Notes: generated from the letters alone by a model not told the origin. A DNA stretch of 64,000 bases from Myotis daubentonii (GCF_963259705.1 NC_081850.1:40075167-40139166), one strand, 5' to 3'. Counted from the stretch's first letter, positions 11,893 through 21,600 are shown. A program made the numbers and translations.

Positions 11893-12612
11893 CTAGGGGC
11901 CCGGTGCACGAAATTCGTGCACTGGGTGTGTGTGGGGGCGAGTGTCCCTCAGCCCAGCCTGCCCCCTCTCACATACTGAGAGCCCTCAGGCGTTGACCCC
12001 CATCACCCTCCAATCGCAGGATCGGCCCCTTGCCCAGTCCTGACGCCTCTGGCCTAGGCGTCCGGCCCGGGCAGCGGGGACCTACAATGGCAGCGGGGGG
12101 TGCCGCGATCGCGCGGGCTCCGTCCCTGCCCCTGCAGGACGCCTCTGGCTGAGGCGTCCGGCCCGGGCAGCAGGGACCCGCAGCTGCAGGGACCCGCAGC
12201 TGCAGCGGCCCCGTGATCGTGGGCTCCGCTTTAGGCCCAGGCAAGGGACCCCTAGCTCCTGGGACTGCTAGCTTCGACTGATAAAAAGTAATAGCGTGAA
12301 TATCTACTAGTTACTCATCGCTGGCTCCACCCCTACTTCCTGCTATCACTGGCCAGGGCGGAAAAGGCACCTGATTCTCCCTGCCCCCCAGCTCTTAGCT
12401 CCCCCCTGGGTTTCCAATCACTGTCAGTGGCAGCGGGCTTCTTCCTGCTTTCCCTTTTGCCTCCCTGCATTGTGCCTACATATGCAAATTAATCGCCATC
12501 TTGTTGGCAGTTAACTGCCAATCTTAGTTGGCAGTTAATTTGCATATAGCCCTGATTAGCCAATGAAAAGGGTAGCTCGTACGCCAATTACCATTTTTCT
12601 CTTTTATTAGTG
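11893..12612 (-). mobile_element. HeliBat-type Helitron, long subtype, with 40-bp insert
   Basis: Begins CTAGGGGCCCGGTGCACGAA at 11893 directly against the A ending the previous Helitron. GC-rich interior; two partial copies of a gcgtccggcccgggcagc motif. The distal part (tggcagttaatttgcatata, then cctgattagccaatga) and the end ttttctcttttattag belong to a HeliBat subtype also seen at 32766-33408. Positions 12279-12318 are a 40-bp segment foreign to the element (see findings). Confidence 0.85.
12279..12318. repeat. 40-bp exact inverted copy of intron sequence at 14096-14135
   Basis: Read base by base, the reverse complement of 14096-14135 is identical over all 40 bases, and identity stops at both ends. 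Outside the 40 bp the two loci are unrelated (Helitron versus AT-rich intron). Confidence 0.9.
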
Positions 12613-12617
12613 TTGAT

Positions 12618-12994
12618 TCATTCATTCATTTGTTCATTCATTCATTGAGAAACATCAATGTGTGAATGCTCTAGTCCTGTGGTCGGCAAACTGCGGCTCG
12701 TGAGCCACACGCGGCTCTTCGGCCCCTTGAGTGTGGCTCTTCCTAAGCCTTAGGAGTACCCTAATTAAGTTAATATCAATGTACCTAACTATATAGTTTA
12801 AGTTTAAAAAATTTGGCTCTCAAAAGAAATTTCAATCGTTGTACTGTTGATATTTGGCTCTGTTGACTAATGAGTTTGCCAACCACTGCCCTAGTCGAAC
12901 CTGCAACCTAGGTATGTGCCTGACTAGAAATCGAACCTGTGACCTTCTAGTGCAGTGGATGATGCTCCAACCAACTGAACCACACCATCCAGGG
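12618..12994 (-). repeat. Old Ves-type SINE, split by an nhAT element
   Basis: Left piece 12618-12676 (ttcattcattgagaaacatc, in an expanded TTCA run) and right piece 12897-12994 (cgaacctgcaacctaggtat ... caactgaaccacaccatcca) are two halves of one reversed SINE, separated by the nhAT insertion. Confidence 0.7.
12677..12888 (+). mobile_element. nhAT non-autonomous hAT transposon of bats
   Basis: Ends ctgtggtcggcaaactg and (reverse) cagtggttggcaaactc form terminal inverted repeats. Interior ggctcgtgagccacacgcgg and ttggctctgttgactaatga match a common vespertilionid nhAT family. Flanked by ctctagtc (12669-12676) and ccctagtc (12889-12896), an 8-bp duplication with one mismatch, diagnostic of hAT. 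The middle is shorter than usual. Confidence 0.85.
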
Positions 12995-14405
12995 CTGTCC
13001 ATACCTTTTAAAGTTATGATTAGTCTATCAAAGCATTGTTTCAGTTATTAAAATACTACAGACTATTTGCTTGTTAACACAGCACCAACTTATTTTAACT
13101 TTACCTTAAAAATAAATGGGTGAAATAGAATATTAGGGGAAAAAATTTGCTTTCTTAATAGGTTTCCCTATTGCCAGAAGTAGATATTGCAGCATTGTTC
13201 GTTTTGCATTGTTTGCCAGTGAAAATCTGGGTAGTTTGCTTGGCTGCTGAAATAAATCAGTAGGTACTTTGGGTAGATTCTACATAAACCCTCTCTGTAT
13301 AATTGCAACTACAATAGCACTACCCCCTTATTGAAAGAATAGTCCTCTGTTTGGGATGATCAGAACTCATTTTATATTCAGTCTTTAGATAAAAATGCAA
13401 TTGTTTATTTTTGCAGATGTTGCTTGTTAAAGATTCCAGCAATAACAAAAAAAGTGGGAGAGGGAACCAAATATTATTTCTTGACTAGAAAAAGCTTACG
13501 TTGTAAGTATACTGAACAAGAACATTTTGAGTATTTCTAGTATATATTTTCCCTTCTCTCCGTTTGATATTGGTGTTTTATGGACTTATAAATATAGAGT
13601 GAATGGGAGGAAGAGAGACTAGACTTCAAGGAAGAAAGTTAATGATTTTAGCTTATAGTAGAAATATATCTCATTCTTAATGCCTTAGGTATTTTTTAAT
13701 TAAACTTTTACATGTAAAAATCAAATATTGATAACTCAAAATGTATGTATTAGATATATGTATATATATATCAAGCATTTTAGAAAACTAGGATAATATT
13801 TTGCTTAAAGGAGAATGGGCTGAAATCTTTTGTAAAAAAAAAAAAAATCTTATAATCTCTAATTAGCTACACTATACTTTCCTAAAAAGAACATTTATAC
13901 TTTCCTAAAAAGAAATAAGCCTATATTAACTTTAGCTTTGTATTTTTCCTTAAATGACAATAAAACCAACTTTACTGCTAGAACTCACTTCAGAAATATT
14001 TCTGAGCTATTTATATTACTAGCTCTTTTTGTGAAATAATAAAATACATAAAAATAGTAAGACTCAGTAACTTATCCAAATAAGGTATTTCTTATATGAG
14101 TAACTAGTAGATATTCACGCTATTACTTTTTATCATAGTAAAAAAAAAAAGAGTTTGTAGGTTTGAAAGTTTTAAATGAATAGACCTCAGTATTGATATT
14201 CTGGATTATGTAATAGTGCTATTCTATCTGTAGTAAATGTGATATTAAGTTGATTATAGCAATAATTTTTTAAATTCAATTTTTAAGGGAAATGGCAATG
14301 TCTTCTATTTTTAATATTTTAACTGCCTGGATAAAAAAAGCAAAGCAAATTTTTATAAACAATATTAGGAAACAAGTGCTTTTTCAATATCCAAATAATT
14401 TGTTC
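12995..14405. other. Intron 1, no recognised repeat; source of the 40-bp match
   Basis: AT-rich intronic sequence, with poly-A runs and a small duplication of atactttcctaaaaagaa (13873-13890 and 13896-13914 area). Positions 14096-14135 match the insert at 12279-12318 in inverted orientation. Confidence 0.5.
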
Positions 14406-14421
14406 AAGAATGGGACAATTA

Positions 14422-14632
14422 GCCCTAGCTGGTTTGGCTCAGTGGATAGAGCGTTGGCCTGCCGACTGAAGGGTCCTGGATTCGATTCTGGTCAAGGGCA
14501 CATGCCTGGGTTGTGGGCTCAATCCCCAGTAGGGGGTGTGCAGGAGGCAGCCAATCAATGAGTCTTTCTCATCATTGATGTTTCTATCCCTCTCCCTTTC
14601 TCTCTGAAATCAGTAAAAATATATTTTAAAAA
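14422..14632 (+). repeat. Ves SINE with 16-bp target duplication
   Basis: Complete: head ccctagctggtttggctcag, B box ggattcgattc, tail ctctgaaatcagtaaaaata. Flanks aagaatgggacaatta (14406-14421) and aagaatggaacaatta (14633-14648). Confidence 0.95.
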
Positions 14633-14648
14633 AAGAATGGAACAATTA

Positions 14649-15213
14649 TTCTTTGCCTCTGATAAATTCCTATTATTTTTACTATCTTGTTGAAATAAGA
14701 TCAGAACTTTATATGGGCAAATATAATGTGATGAAAATTTGCAGGTTCATTAAAAGTTTTCTGATGTTTATAATACGTTTTAAAAATATATTCAGTTGGA
14801 AATTGGAAACCACAAAACTGTCCAGTAATAGGGAATAGGTTAAATAAATTACAGTGTTACTCTTAGAGAATATTATGCAGCCAATAAAAACATAATGTAA
14901 AAGTGTATATATTAATATGAAAAAAATCAAAGACAAAAGTTATAAAATCACATGTACAGAAAAAATGCAAGTTTCTGTAATATATGTGCTTGAAATGCCA
15001 GAAAGTATAGAATCTCAGTGATGAGATGTAATTTTTATATTTTTATAAAATTTCTATAATAGGAACATTTATATGTAAACACTCATAGTTTAAAAAAATA
15101 TGGATTTGAGCTTACTCTACAAGATTTTTAATATTCTAGTGTTCTTCTAAGATATATAAAATTTTTATTTCTGTTTTAAGTCCTTTTAATGCATGTACGT
15201 GAATTTCTTATAT
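14649..15213. other. Intron 1, no firm feature
   Basis: AT-rich. The stretch around 14810-14940 (aatattatgcagccaataaa) weakly resembles an old L1 3' end, not enough to call. Confidence 0.35.
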
Positions 15214-15407
15214 TTTTTAAATATGTTTTTATCGATTTCAGAGAAGAAGGAAGAGGGAGAGAAAGATAACAACATCAATGATGAGAGAGAATCATTGATC
15301 GGTCGCCTCCTGTACACCCCCTACTGGGGATCAAGCCAGCAACCCTTCATGTCCCATAACTCCTGGTAAATAGGTCGATGCTCAATCACTGAGCCTCTCC
15401 AGTTGGG
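15214..15407 (-). repeat. Ves SINE, older subfamily
   Basis: Tail atatgtttttatcgatttca, then gaagaaggaagagggagaga, body cctcctgtacaccccctact, and head gctcaatcactgagcctctc in reverse. Confidence 0.87.
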
Positions 15408-15892
15408 TGAATTTCTTTAGCAACTGAGCTAGACACAAAAAAACAAAGACATTATAAGGAAAAAAGCCAATACAACTGTAGAACAATATTCCTCATTGGA
15501 TTTAGACACAAAAATCATCAACATTATATTCACTAATAAATATAAAGGACAATACATAACAGACCAGTGGAGTTTATCACAGGAATGCAATGTTCATGGA
15601 TTGGAATACTTAATATTGTCAATTCTCCTCCAACCTTACTTACAGTTTCAATATATAATCTGAATCACAATCATAGTAGGCTTTTTGTTGTTGTTGAAGT
15701 CAACAAACTGATTCCAAAATGTACATGGAAAAGCAAAGGAATTAGAATAGCTAAAATTTTTTAAAAAGGAACAGAGTTGGAAGATGCACTGATTTCAAAA
15801 CATTAAAGCTACAGTAAGCTAGATGAGGTGGTACTAGTAAAAGAATAGATTCATAGATTAATGTGATAGAATATTGCAGTAAGCCCAGGCTG

Positions 15893-16130
15893 GGTGGTTC
15901 AGTTGGTTGTAGTGTCATCCCATATACCAAAAAAGTTGTGGGTTTGATTCCCCATCAGGGCACATACTTAGGTTGCAGATTCAATCTCTAGGTGGGGCAC
16001 ATATGGGAGGCAGCTGATCACTGATGTTTCTCTCTCACATCGATGTTTTTCTCTCTCTACCTCCCTCCCTCCCTCCCTTCTTCTCTCTCTCTAAAATCAA
16101 TAAAAAGCATATCCTCAGGTGAGGATTAAA
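15893..16130 (+). repeat. Ves SINE with cctcaggtgagg tail extension
   Basis: Head cccaggctgggtggttcagt, body gattccccatcagggcacat, tail aaaatcaataaaaagcatat, then cctcaggtgaggattaaaa. The extra near-palindromic tail is also seen in the SINE at 50177-50416. Confidence 0.88.
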
Positions 16131-16622
16131 ATGTACATGTATACAGATGCAATTTAGTGGCACTAAAACTTTGACATACATATATAATTTTAAAAGAACC
16201 TCTATTAATATTTGCACCATGTACAAAAATTAACTCAAAGTGGATCATAGACTAAATGTACTAGTAAAACCTAAAATTACTGAACTTCCAGAAGAAAACA
16301 TTGGCGATAATTTTCATGATTCTTTAAAGACTCTTTAGATTTGAAACAACAAGCATGGTGCATTAAAGAATTAATTGAAAATTTGTTTTTCATTGAAATT
16401 AAAAGTTCTTCTCTTAGAAAAACACTGTTAAGATAATGAAAATAAAAGTACAGATTGAGGGAATATATTTGCAAAGCACTTATCAATAGAGGTTTGGTAT
16501 CCAGAATATATACTTAGCCTTCACATGTCAATACTAAGAAAAGGGATAACCCAATTGGAAAAAAAGGCAAAAGATTTTAATGGCAAGTAAGCACATGAAA
16601 AGATGTTTAACATTATTAGTTA

Positions 16623-17165
16623 CTAGAGGCCTAGTGCATGAAATTTGTGCACTGAAAGGGGCGTGCCCCTCAGCCCAGCCTACGCCCTCTCCAATCTGGG
16701 ATCCCTCTCACAATCCAAGACTGCTGACTCCCAACCACTCACCTGCCTGCCTGCCTGATCAGCCCCTAACGGCTTCTGCCTGCCAGCCTGATCACCCGCT
16801 AACCACTCCCTTGCCAGCCTGATCGATGCCTAACTGCTCCCCTGCTGGCCCGATTGCCCCCAACTGCCCTCCACTGCTGGCCTGGTCCCCCAACTGCCCT
16901 CCCCTGCTGGCCCGGTTGCCCCCAACTGCCCTCCTGTGCTGGCCCAATCACCCCCAACTGCTCTCCCTACCGGCCTGATCCCCCCAACTGTCCTCCCCTG
17001 CTGGCCCGGTAGCCCCCAACTGCCCTCCCCTGCTGGTCTGATCGCCCACAACTTCCCTCCTCTGCTGGCCATTTTGTGGCAACCATCTTATGACCACATG
17101 GAGATGACCATCTTTTGTGAGGGTGTGATGGTCAATTTCCATATTACCTCTTTATTATTATAGGA
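16623..17165 (-). mobile_element. HeliBat-type Helitron with internal minisatellite
   Basis: CTAG at 16623 with hairpin tgcatgaaatttgtgca; end ttattattatagga at 17165. It sits inside L1 text between ...cattattagtta and tcagggagattcaaattaaa, so the A|T insertion site can be read exactly against the uninterrupted L1. Interior: about eight 30-35-bp units built on cccccaactgccctcccctg and gctggcccg. Confidence 0.92.
16805..17072. repeat. GC-rich minisatellite inside Helitron
   Basis: Tandem units of about 30-35 bp (ctgatcgcccccaactgcc / ctcccctgctggcc variants). They produce the repetitive chance ORFs on both strands, with Gly-Gln-rich text on the minus strand. Confidence 0.85.
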
Positions 17166-17561
17166 TCAGGGAGATTCAAATTAAAACTACACACATATTT
17201 GAATGACTAAAATAAATTTTTTTACAATTTCAAGCACTGGAAAGGATGAAGAAAAATGATCCTCATACATTGTTAGTGGGAATACAAAATGGTACAGCCA
17301 TGTTGAAACTCTATTAGTTTTTTATAAAATTAAGTATAATATAGTCATATAACCCAAAATACCATTTTTTAAAGATATTAGCTCAAGAGAAATAAACATC
17401 TTTGCATATAATATTGTTAGGATATCAGTTCTTGTATGTAAATATTTATTAGCATTTCAAACTAGAAACAGCTCAGAATGTCCTTCAGATGGTGAATGAA
17501 TAAACATTATAGCACATCCATACAGTTGAATACCATTCACCAATAAAAAGTAATGAGTTCC

Positions 17562-17646
17562 CGATCAATGATTTTCTCTCATCACTGATATTTCTATCTC
17601 TCTCTCCCTCTCCCTTTCTCTCTGTAATCAGTATATATATATATGG
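17562..17646 (+). repeat. 5'-truncated Ves SINE
   Basis: Only the 3' half is present, from cgatcaatgattttctctc to the gtaatcagtatatatat tail. Flanks aatgagttcc (17552-17561) and aatgagctcc (17647-17656) look like a target duplication, so it inserted already truncated. Confidence 0.8.
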
Positions 17647-17741
17647 AATGAGCTCCTCAAATAGTTAATATACTTTATCATTCCATTTTTATGACATTTG
17701 AGAAAGACAAAACTATAGGCACATTTTAAAAAATCATTGTT

Positions 17742-18444
17742 GGGAGAACCAAGATGGCGGCATAGGTTAACGCCGGAGTTTGCTGCTTTGAACAACTACT
17801 TCAAAAGTGAAACCAAAAAACGGAAGGGACATCACCCAGAACCACAGGAATGCTGGCTGAGTGGAAGTCCTACAACTAGGAGGAAAGAGAAACGCACACG
17901 GATACTCAGAGGAGGCGCAGTGCTGAAGTCAAATTCTGAGGTGCGGAGTGCGTGGAGCGGGCTGGCGGCGGAGGGCGCGGTTGGCGTTTTCAATCGGGAG
18001 GGAGTCGCAGACTCTGAGCTCCAGATACAGGCGAGTCTTTAGGGACCCAGACTCAAACGGGAGAAGCAGGACTGTCTGGCTTCGGTCAGAGCGAGTGCAG
18101 CTTTCTCTCCGAGCTTTGCAGCGGGTGCTGGGACTCAGAGAGGCAGAGCCCCTGGGGACAGGACTGAGAGCCGCCATAACTGCTCTCTCAGGCCCACCCT
18201 GTTGATCCTGTGCGACCCGCCCCGCCCAAGCCCTGCACAGAGGCATTTGCCGGATAGCCTCAGGCAAAGGCTAGATTAGCACCTCCCTAGAGGACAGAAG
18301 TTCTCTCACTGCTGACACAGCTGATCCTCATAGCCACTTGGCCTGGAGGTCAAACCCTCCCTGGAATTAGCTACAACAATCAAGATTTATCTATAAGACT
18401 GCGAACAAAGACCACTAGGGGGTGCACCAAGGAAGCATAACAAA
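17742..18444 (+). promoter_or_regulatory. HAL1-like 5' UTR with YY1-type site
   Basis: AAGATGGCGGC at 17751-17761 matches the YY1 consensus and lies at the same place as the YY1 site that sets the start of transcription in primate L1. Downstream, 17930-18240 is rich in CpG (gtgcgtggagcgggctggcgg and onward), as in L1 internal promoters. Promoter activity is inferred from position and motif only. Confidence 0.6.
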
Positions 18445-19293
18445 ATGCGGAGACAAAGAAACAGGACAAAATTGTCAATGGAAGAAATAGAGTTCAGAAC
18501 CACACTTTTAAGGTCTCTCAAGAACTGTTTAGAAGCTGCCGATAAACTTAATGAGATCTACACGAAAACTAATAAGACCCTCGATCTTATACTGGGGAAC
18601 CAACTAGAAATTAAGCACACACAGACTGAAATAATGAATATTATACAGACGCCCGACAGCAGACCAGAGGAGCGCAAGAATCAAGTCAATGATTTGAAAT
18701 ACGAGGAAGCAAAAAACATCCAGCCGGAAAAGCAAAATGAAAAAAGAATCCAAAAATGCGAAGATAGTGTAAGGAGCCTCTGGGACAGCTTCAAGCGTAC
18801 CAACATCAGAATTATAGGGGTGCCAGAAGATGAGAGAGAGCAAGATATTGAAAACCTATTTGAAGAAATAATGACAGAAAACTTCCCTCACCTGGTGAAA
18901 GAAATGGACTTACAGGTCCAAGAAGCGCGGAGAACCCCAAACAAAAGGAATCCAAAGAGGACCACACCAAGACACATCATAATTAAAATGCCAAGAGCAA
19001 AAGATAAAGAGAGAATCTTAAAAACAGCAAGAGAAAGAAACTCAGTTACCTACAAGGGAATACCCATACGACTGTCAGCTGATTTCTCAACAGAAACTTT
19101 GCAGGCCAGAAGGGAGTGGCAAGAAATATTCAAAGTGATGAATACCAAGAACCTACAACCAAGATTACTTTATCCAGCAAAGCTATCATTCAGAATTGAA
19201 GGTCAGATAAAGAGCTTCACAGATAAGGAAAAGCTAAAGGAGTTCATCATCACCAAACCAGGATTATATGAAATGCTGAAAGGTATCCTTTAA
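18445..19293 (+). CDS. L1-type ORF1 protein of the HAL1-like element, intact
   Basis: 282 codons, ATG at 18445, TAA after KGIL. Family role: ORF1p is a trimeric RNA-binding chaperone that packages the element's RNA in cytoplasmic RNPs. Layout seen: a basic N-terminus (MRRQRNRTK), a short polar helical segment (about residues 10-112, expected coiled coil), an RRM opening with NIRIIGVPEDE (about 117), and the C-terminal domain with the conserved STETLQARREWQEIFKV block (about 212-230) and LYPAKLSFR (about 241). Typical L1 ORF1p is about 340 residues; the missing length is mostly in the coiled coil. No stop or frameshift. No other ORF of comparable quality is on this strand in the window. Confidence 0.9.
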   Translation: MRRQRNRTKLSMEEIEFRTTLLRSLKNCLEAADKLNEIYTKTNKTLDLILGNQLEIKHTQTEIMNIIQTPDSRPEERKNQVNDLKYEEAKNIQPEKQNEKRIQKCEDSVRSLWDSFKRTNIRIIGVPEDEREQDIENLFEEIMTENFPHLVKEMDLQVQEARRTPNKRNPKRTTPRHIIIKMPRAKDKERILKTARERNSVTYKGIPIRLSADFSTETLQARREWQEIFKVMNTKNLQPRLLYPAKLSFRIEGQIKSFTDKEKLKEFIITKPGLYEMLKGIL

Positions 19294-19682
19294 GAAGAGG
19301 AAGAGGAAGAAAAAGATAAAGATACAAATTATGAACAACAAATATCCATCTATCAACAAGTGAATCTAAGAATCAAGTGAATAAATAATCTTATGAACAG
19401 AATGAACTGTTGATTATAATAGAATCAGGGACATAGAAAGGGAATGGACTGACTATTCTTGGGGGGGAAAGGGGTGTGGGAGATGTGGGAAGAGACTGGA
19501 CAAAAATCGTGCACCTATGGATGAGGACAGTGGGTGGGGAGTGAGGGCGGAGGGTGGGGCGGGAACTGGGAGGAGGGGAGTTATGGGGGGGAAAAAAAAG
19601 GAACAAATGTAATAATCTGAACAATAAAGATTTAATTAAAAAAATAAAAAATAAAAAATAAAAAAATAAAAAATCATTGTTT

Positions 19683-19891
19683 CCCTGGCCGGTTTGGCTC
19701 AGTGGATAGAGTTTTGGCCTGCGAACTGAAGGGTCCTGGGTTCAGTTCCGGTCAGGGGCACATGCCCAGGTTCTGTGCTCGATCCCCAGTGAGGGGCATG
19801 TAGGAGGCAGCCAATCCATGATTCTCTCTCATCATTGATGTTTCTATCTCTCCCTCTTCCTTCCTCTCTGAAATCAATAAAAATATTTTTT
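19683..19891 (+). repeat. Ves SINE directly abutting the HAL1-like 3' duplication
   Basis: Head ccctggccggtttggctcag, B box gggttcagttccggtcagg, tail aaatcaataaaaatattttt. Followed by aaaaaattggtgtt (19892-19905), which matches the HAL1 target duplication at 11 of 14 positions, so both elements appear to have used the same target. Confidence 0.93.
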
Positions 19892-19905
19892 AAAAAATTG
19901 GTGTT

Positions 19906-20060
19906 GCCTGGGGAGTGTTAGTGGGCATTGACCACGGAGGGGCATAAGGGAACTTTTTAGAGTGATGGAAGTGTTCTATATTTTGGTTGTCAGATTCATA
20001 GAACCATAGTTTTACTGTATAGAGATTATACCTCAAAACTGACATTAGCTGTGAACCTTC
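19906..20060 (+). repeat. 3' UTR remnant of the old L1
   Basis: Resumes the L1 interrupted at 17727: gcctggggagtgttagtggg, ggcataagggaactttttag and gatggaagtgttctatattt are standard text of old L1 3' ends. Confidence 0.7.
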
Positions 20061-21600
20061 TTAAAAATTAATTAATTTAGAAAGCATGATAAAGTTAACA
20101 TTTAAAATGATTTATTCAAGCAAAGGATATTGAATGGATGCTAAAATCATGACATGAAATGCTATTGTGGAGCAGTATATTGAAATGACCCCCATAGATT
20201 ATTGCTAATCTTTATACTTAGAAGAGATCAATGCTGTCCAGTTTAACCAAGTGATCCATCAAATTTTTCGTTGCTGACTAGGCAAGAACAGGACATTTTG
20301 TGCTTCACGACTTAGAGTAATATGAAGTTCATAGCAGCAGCCTGTATGAACTATTATGAACAGTACTGAACCTGGATCCAATCAAGACTTTAAACCGAAC
20401 TTCCACTTTAAAAAAATATAGGAGATAAAGCAGTGAGTTAAATTATACCATTAGAAAACAATCAGATAAATCCATAATGTGGGATATTCTTGAAGACAAC
20501 TTGCCTAGTATTTTCAAAAACAGTGTAATAGAGGAAACCCTTCTAGATCAAAAGAGAGATAAACAGGGCGGGGCGGTTGAGGAAATGTCAGTGTCGATGG
20601 CTACATTCAATAACATTGGAGTTATTTTTCATTTTTCTGAAGTATGGGTAACAGTATTGTGGTTAAGTAGGAGAAAATATTTCTAGGATATATATAATTA
20701 ATAGAGGAAGTGTGTTGATGTCTGCAACTTATTTTAAATACACACACATAAGAAGCAAATAGATAAAATGCCAATAGTTGTCTCTATACAGTGTATATAT
20801 GGCTATGTATAGTATTACCTTTTTAACTTTTCTGCATGTTTGGAAATTTTCGTAATAGAGAAGAATGTTTTTAGACTCAGTTGAGTACTTTTCCTGATGT
20901 CATTATGATACGCAGTGCATTGCTATAGATCCTACGAAAATATCAGGCAGCTGTACCTGCATTGCACCCCTAAGAATAACTTTATTTTGCCATGCCGTGC
21001 TTAGCATTATGTAACGTGCACCTTGAGAACTGGGGTAGAAAGCAGCGCTGTGAAATGCTTTGTATTGTAAGGATGTTTTAGAGACCATTGCTTACTGTAT
21101 TGTATGGTGGGTGTTCTCTTTGGGAAAGATGAAACTTTGGGTTTGAATAACAGGATCAGTTGTGCTGTTTCTGAGAATTTTGGCATGTTACAGACACTGA
21201 GTTAGGTAGGAGCAGAGCTTCTGTCTTACTGGCTGCTAGAAAGTTCACATCCCCCTTGTAGTTCATCTCTAGCAGGAGTACTTCCCAGCAGCACTCCTGA
21301 CTGCTTCCTAATTTTCCCTACCTACCCTCATTTCCCCCCAATCTGATTCCCTCGTTTATTTTTTTGCTTGTATTTATTTTATAAGATACTTGATACCCCA
21401 CGATGTGCTAGCCATATTAAAAGGATTTAAAATGTAGCTTATGATTTGAAAGCCACAGCCTAAAAGACAGTCATATACTAGTACTAGTTAAGTTCTTGCT
21501 CCCAAATCCAGAGATCTTTTATTCTCTAATCAAATTTAGACTAAGGGACTGTTACCAGAAAACTTAAAAATAATATATACTTAAATATGATTAAGATATA
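20061..21600. other. Intron 1, mostly unassigned
   Basis: The part near 20690-20870 (gttgatgtctgcaacttatt; ttctgcatgtttggaaattt) looks like the end of an old dispersed repeat that I cannot name. No exon was recognised; the ORF at 20477-20686 lacks splice borders and domain features. Confidence 0.4.

Larger units (their letters stand above)
15415..17727 (+). mobile_element. Old L1, ORF2 3' half, interrupted
   Basis: Sense-strand L1 ORF2 text runs through 15590-15880 (gattggaatacttaatattg; cagtttcaatatataatctg; tacatggaaaagcaaaggaa), 16130-16622 and 17166-17560 (catgttgaaactctattag; attatagcacatccataca). It is disabled by many stops. Insertions break it: a Ves SINE (15893-16130), a Helitron (16623-17165), a 5'-truncated SINE (17562-17646), then the HAL1-like element and another SINE (17742-19891). 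Its 3' UTR resumes at 19906. Confidence 0.8.
17742..19667 (+). mobile_element. Full-length HAL1-like (half-L1) retrotransposon: 5' UTR, intact ORF1, 3' UTR, no ORF2
   Basis: The element begins gggagaaccaagatggcggc, the typical L1 5'-end opening, and carries a 703-bp CpG-containing 5' UTR, an uninterrupted ORF1 (18445-19293) and a roughly 350-bp G-rich 3' UTR, then aataaagatttaatt and an (A5-6T)n tail. There is no ORF2 sequence at all. Perfect 14-bp duplications aaaaaatcattgtt (17728-17741 and 19668-19681) show it is one complete insertion, not an L1 with a later deletion. Half-L1 elements lacking ORF2 are an established class that relies on L1 ORF2p supplied in trans. The intact ORF and perfect duplication suggest recent insertion (inference). 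Confidence 0.9.

Noticed and set aside
11969..12244. CpG-rich block as a gene promoter
   Set aside because: The GC-rich text is the interior of a Helitron, as shown by its terminal hairpin and A|T borders.
14709..14936. 75-codon hydrophobic minus-strand ORF
   Set aside because: AT-rich chance ORF; Ile/Phe/Leu richness follows base composition.
16805..17072. Regular GC-rich repeats resembling a CRISPR array
   Set aside because: Units are contiguous without unique spacers, and the DNA is mammalian.
16830..17142. Overlapping Gly-rich minus-strand ORFs
   Set aside because: Artefacts of the Helitron minisatellite.
17737..18267. ORFs of 85-112 codons in the half-L1 5' UTR, both strands
   Set aside because: CpG-rich leader with few stops; they overlap each other in several frames and do not resemble any known L1 5' UTR protein. 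The minus-strand frame was compared with the idea of an antisense ORF0-like product, but nothing supports it.
20477..20686. 69-codon ORF beginning MWDILEDN
   Set aside because: Protein-like to the eye but has no splice borders, no recognised homologue, and is next to old repeat text.
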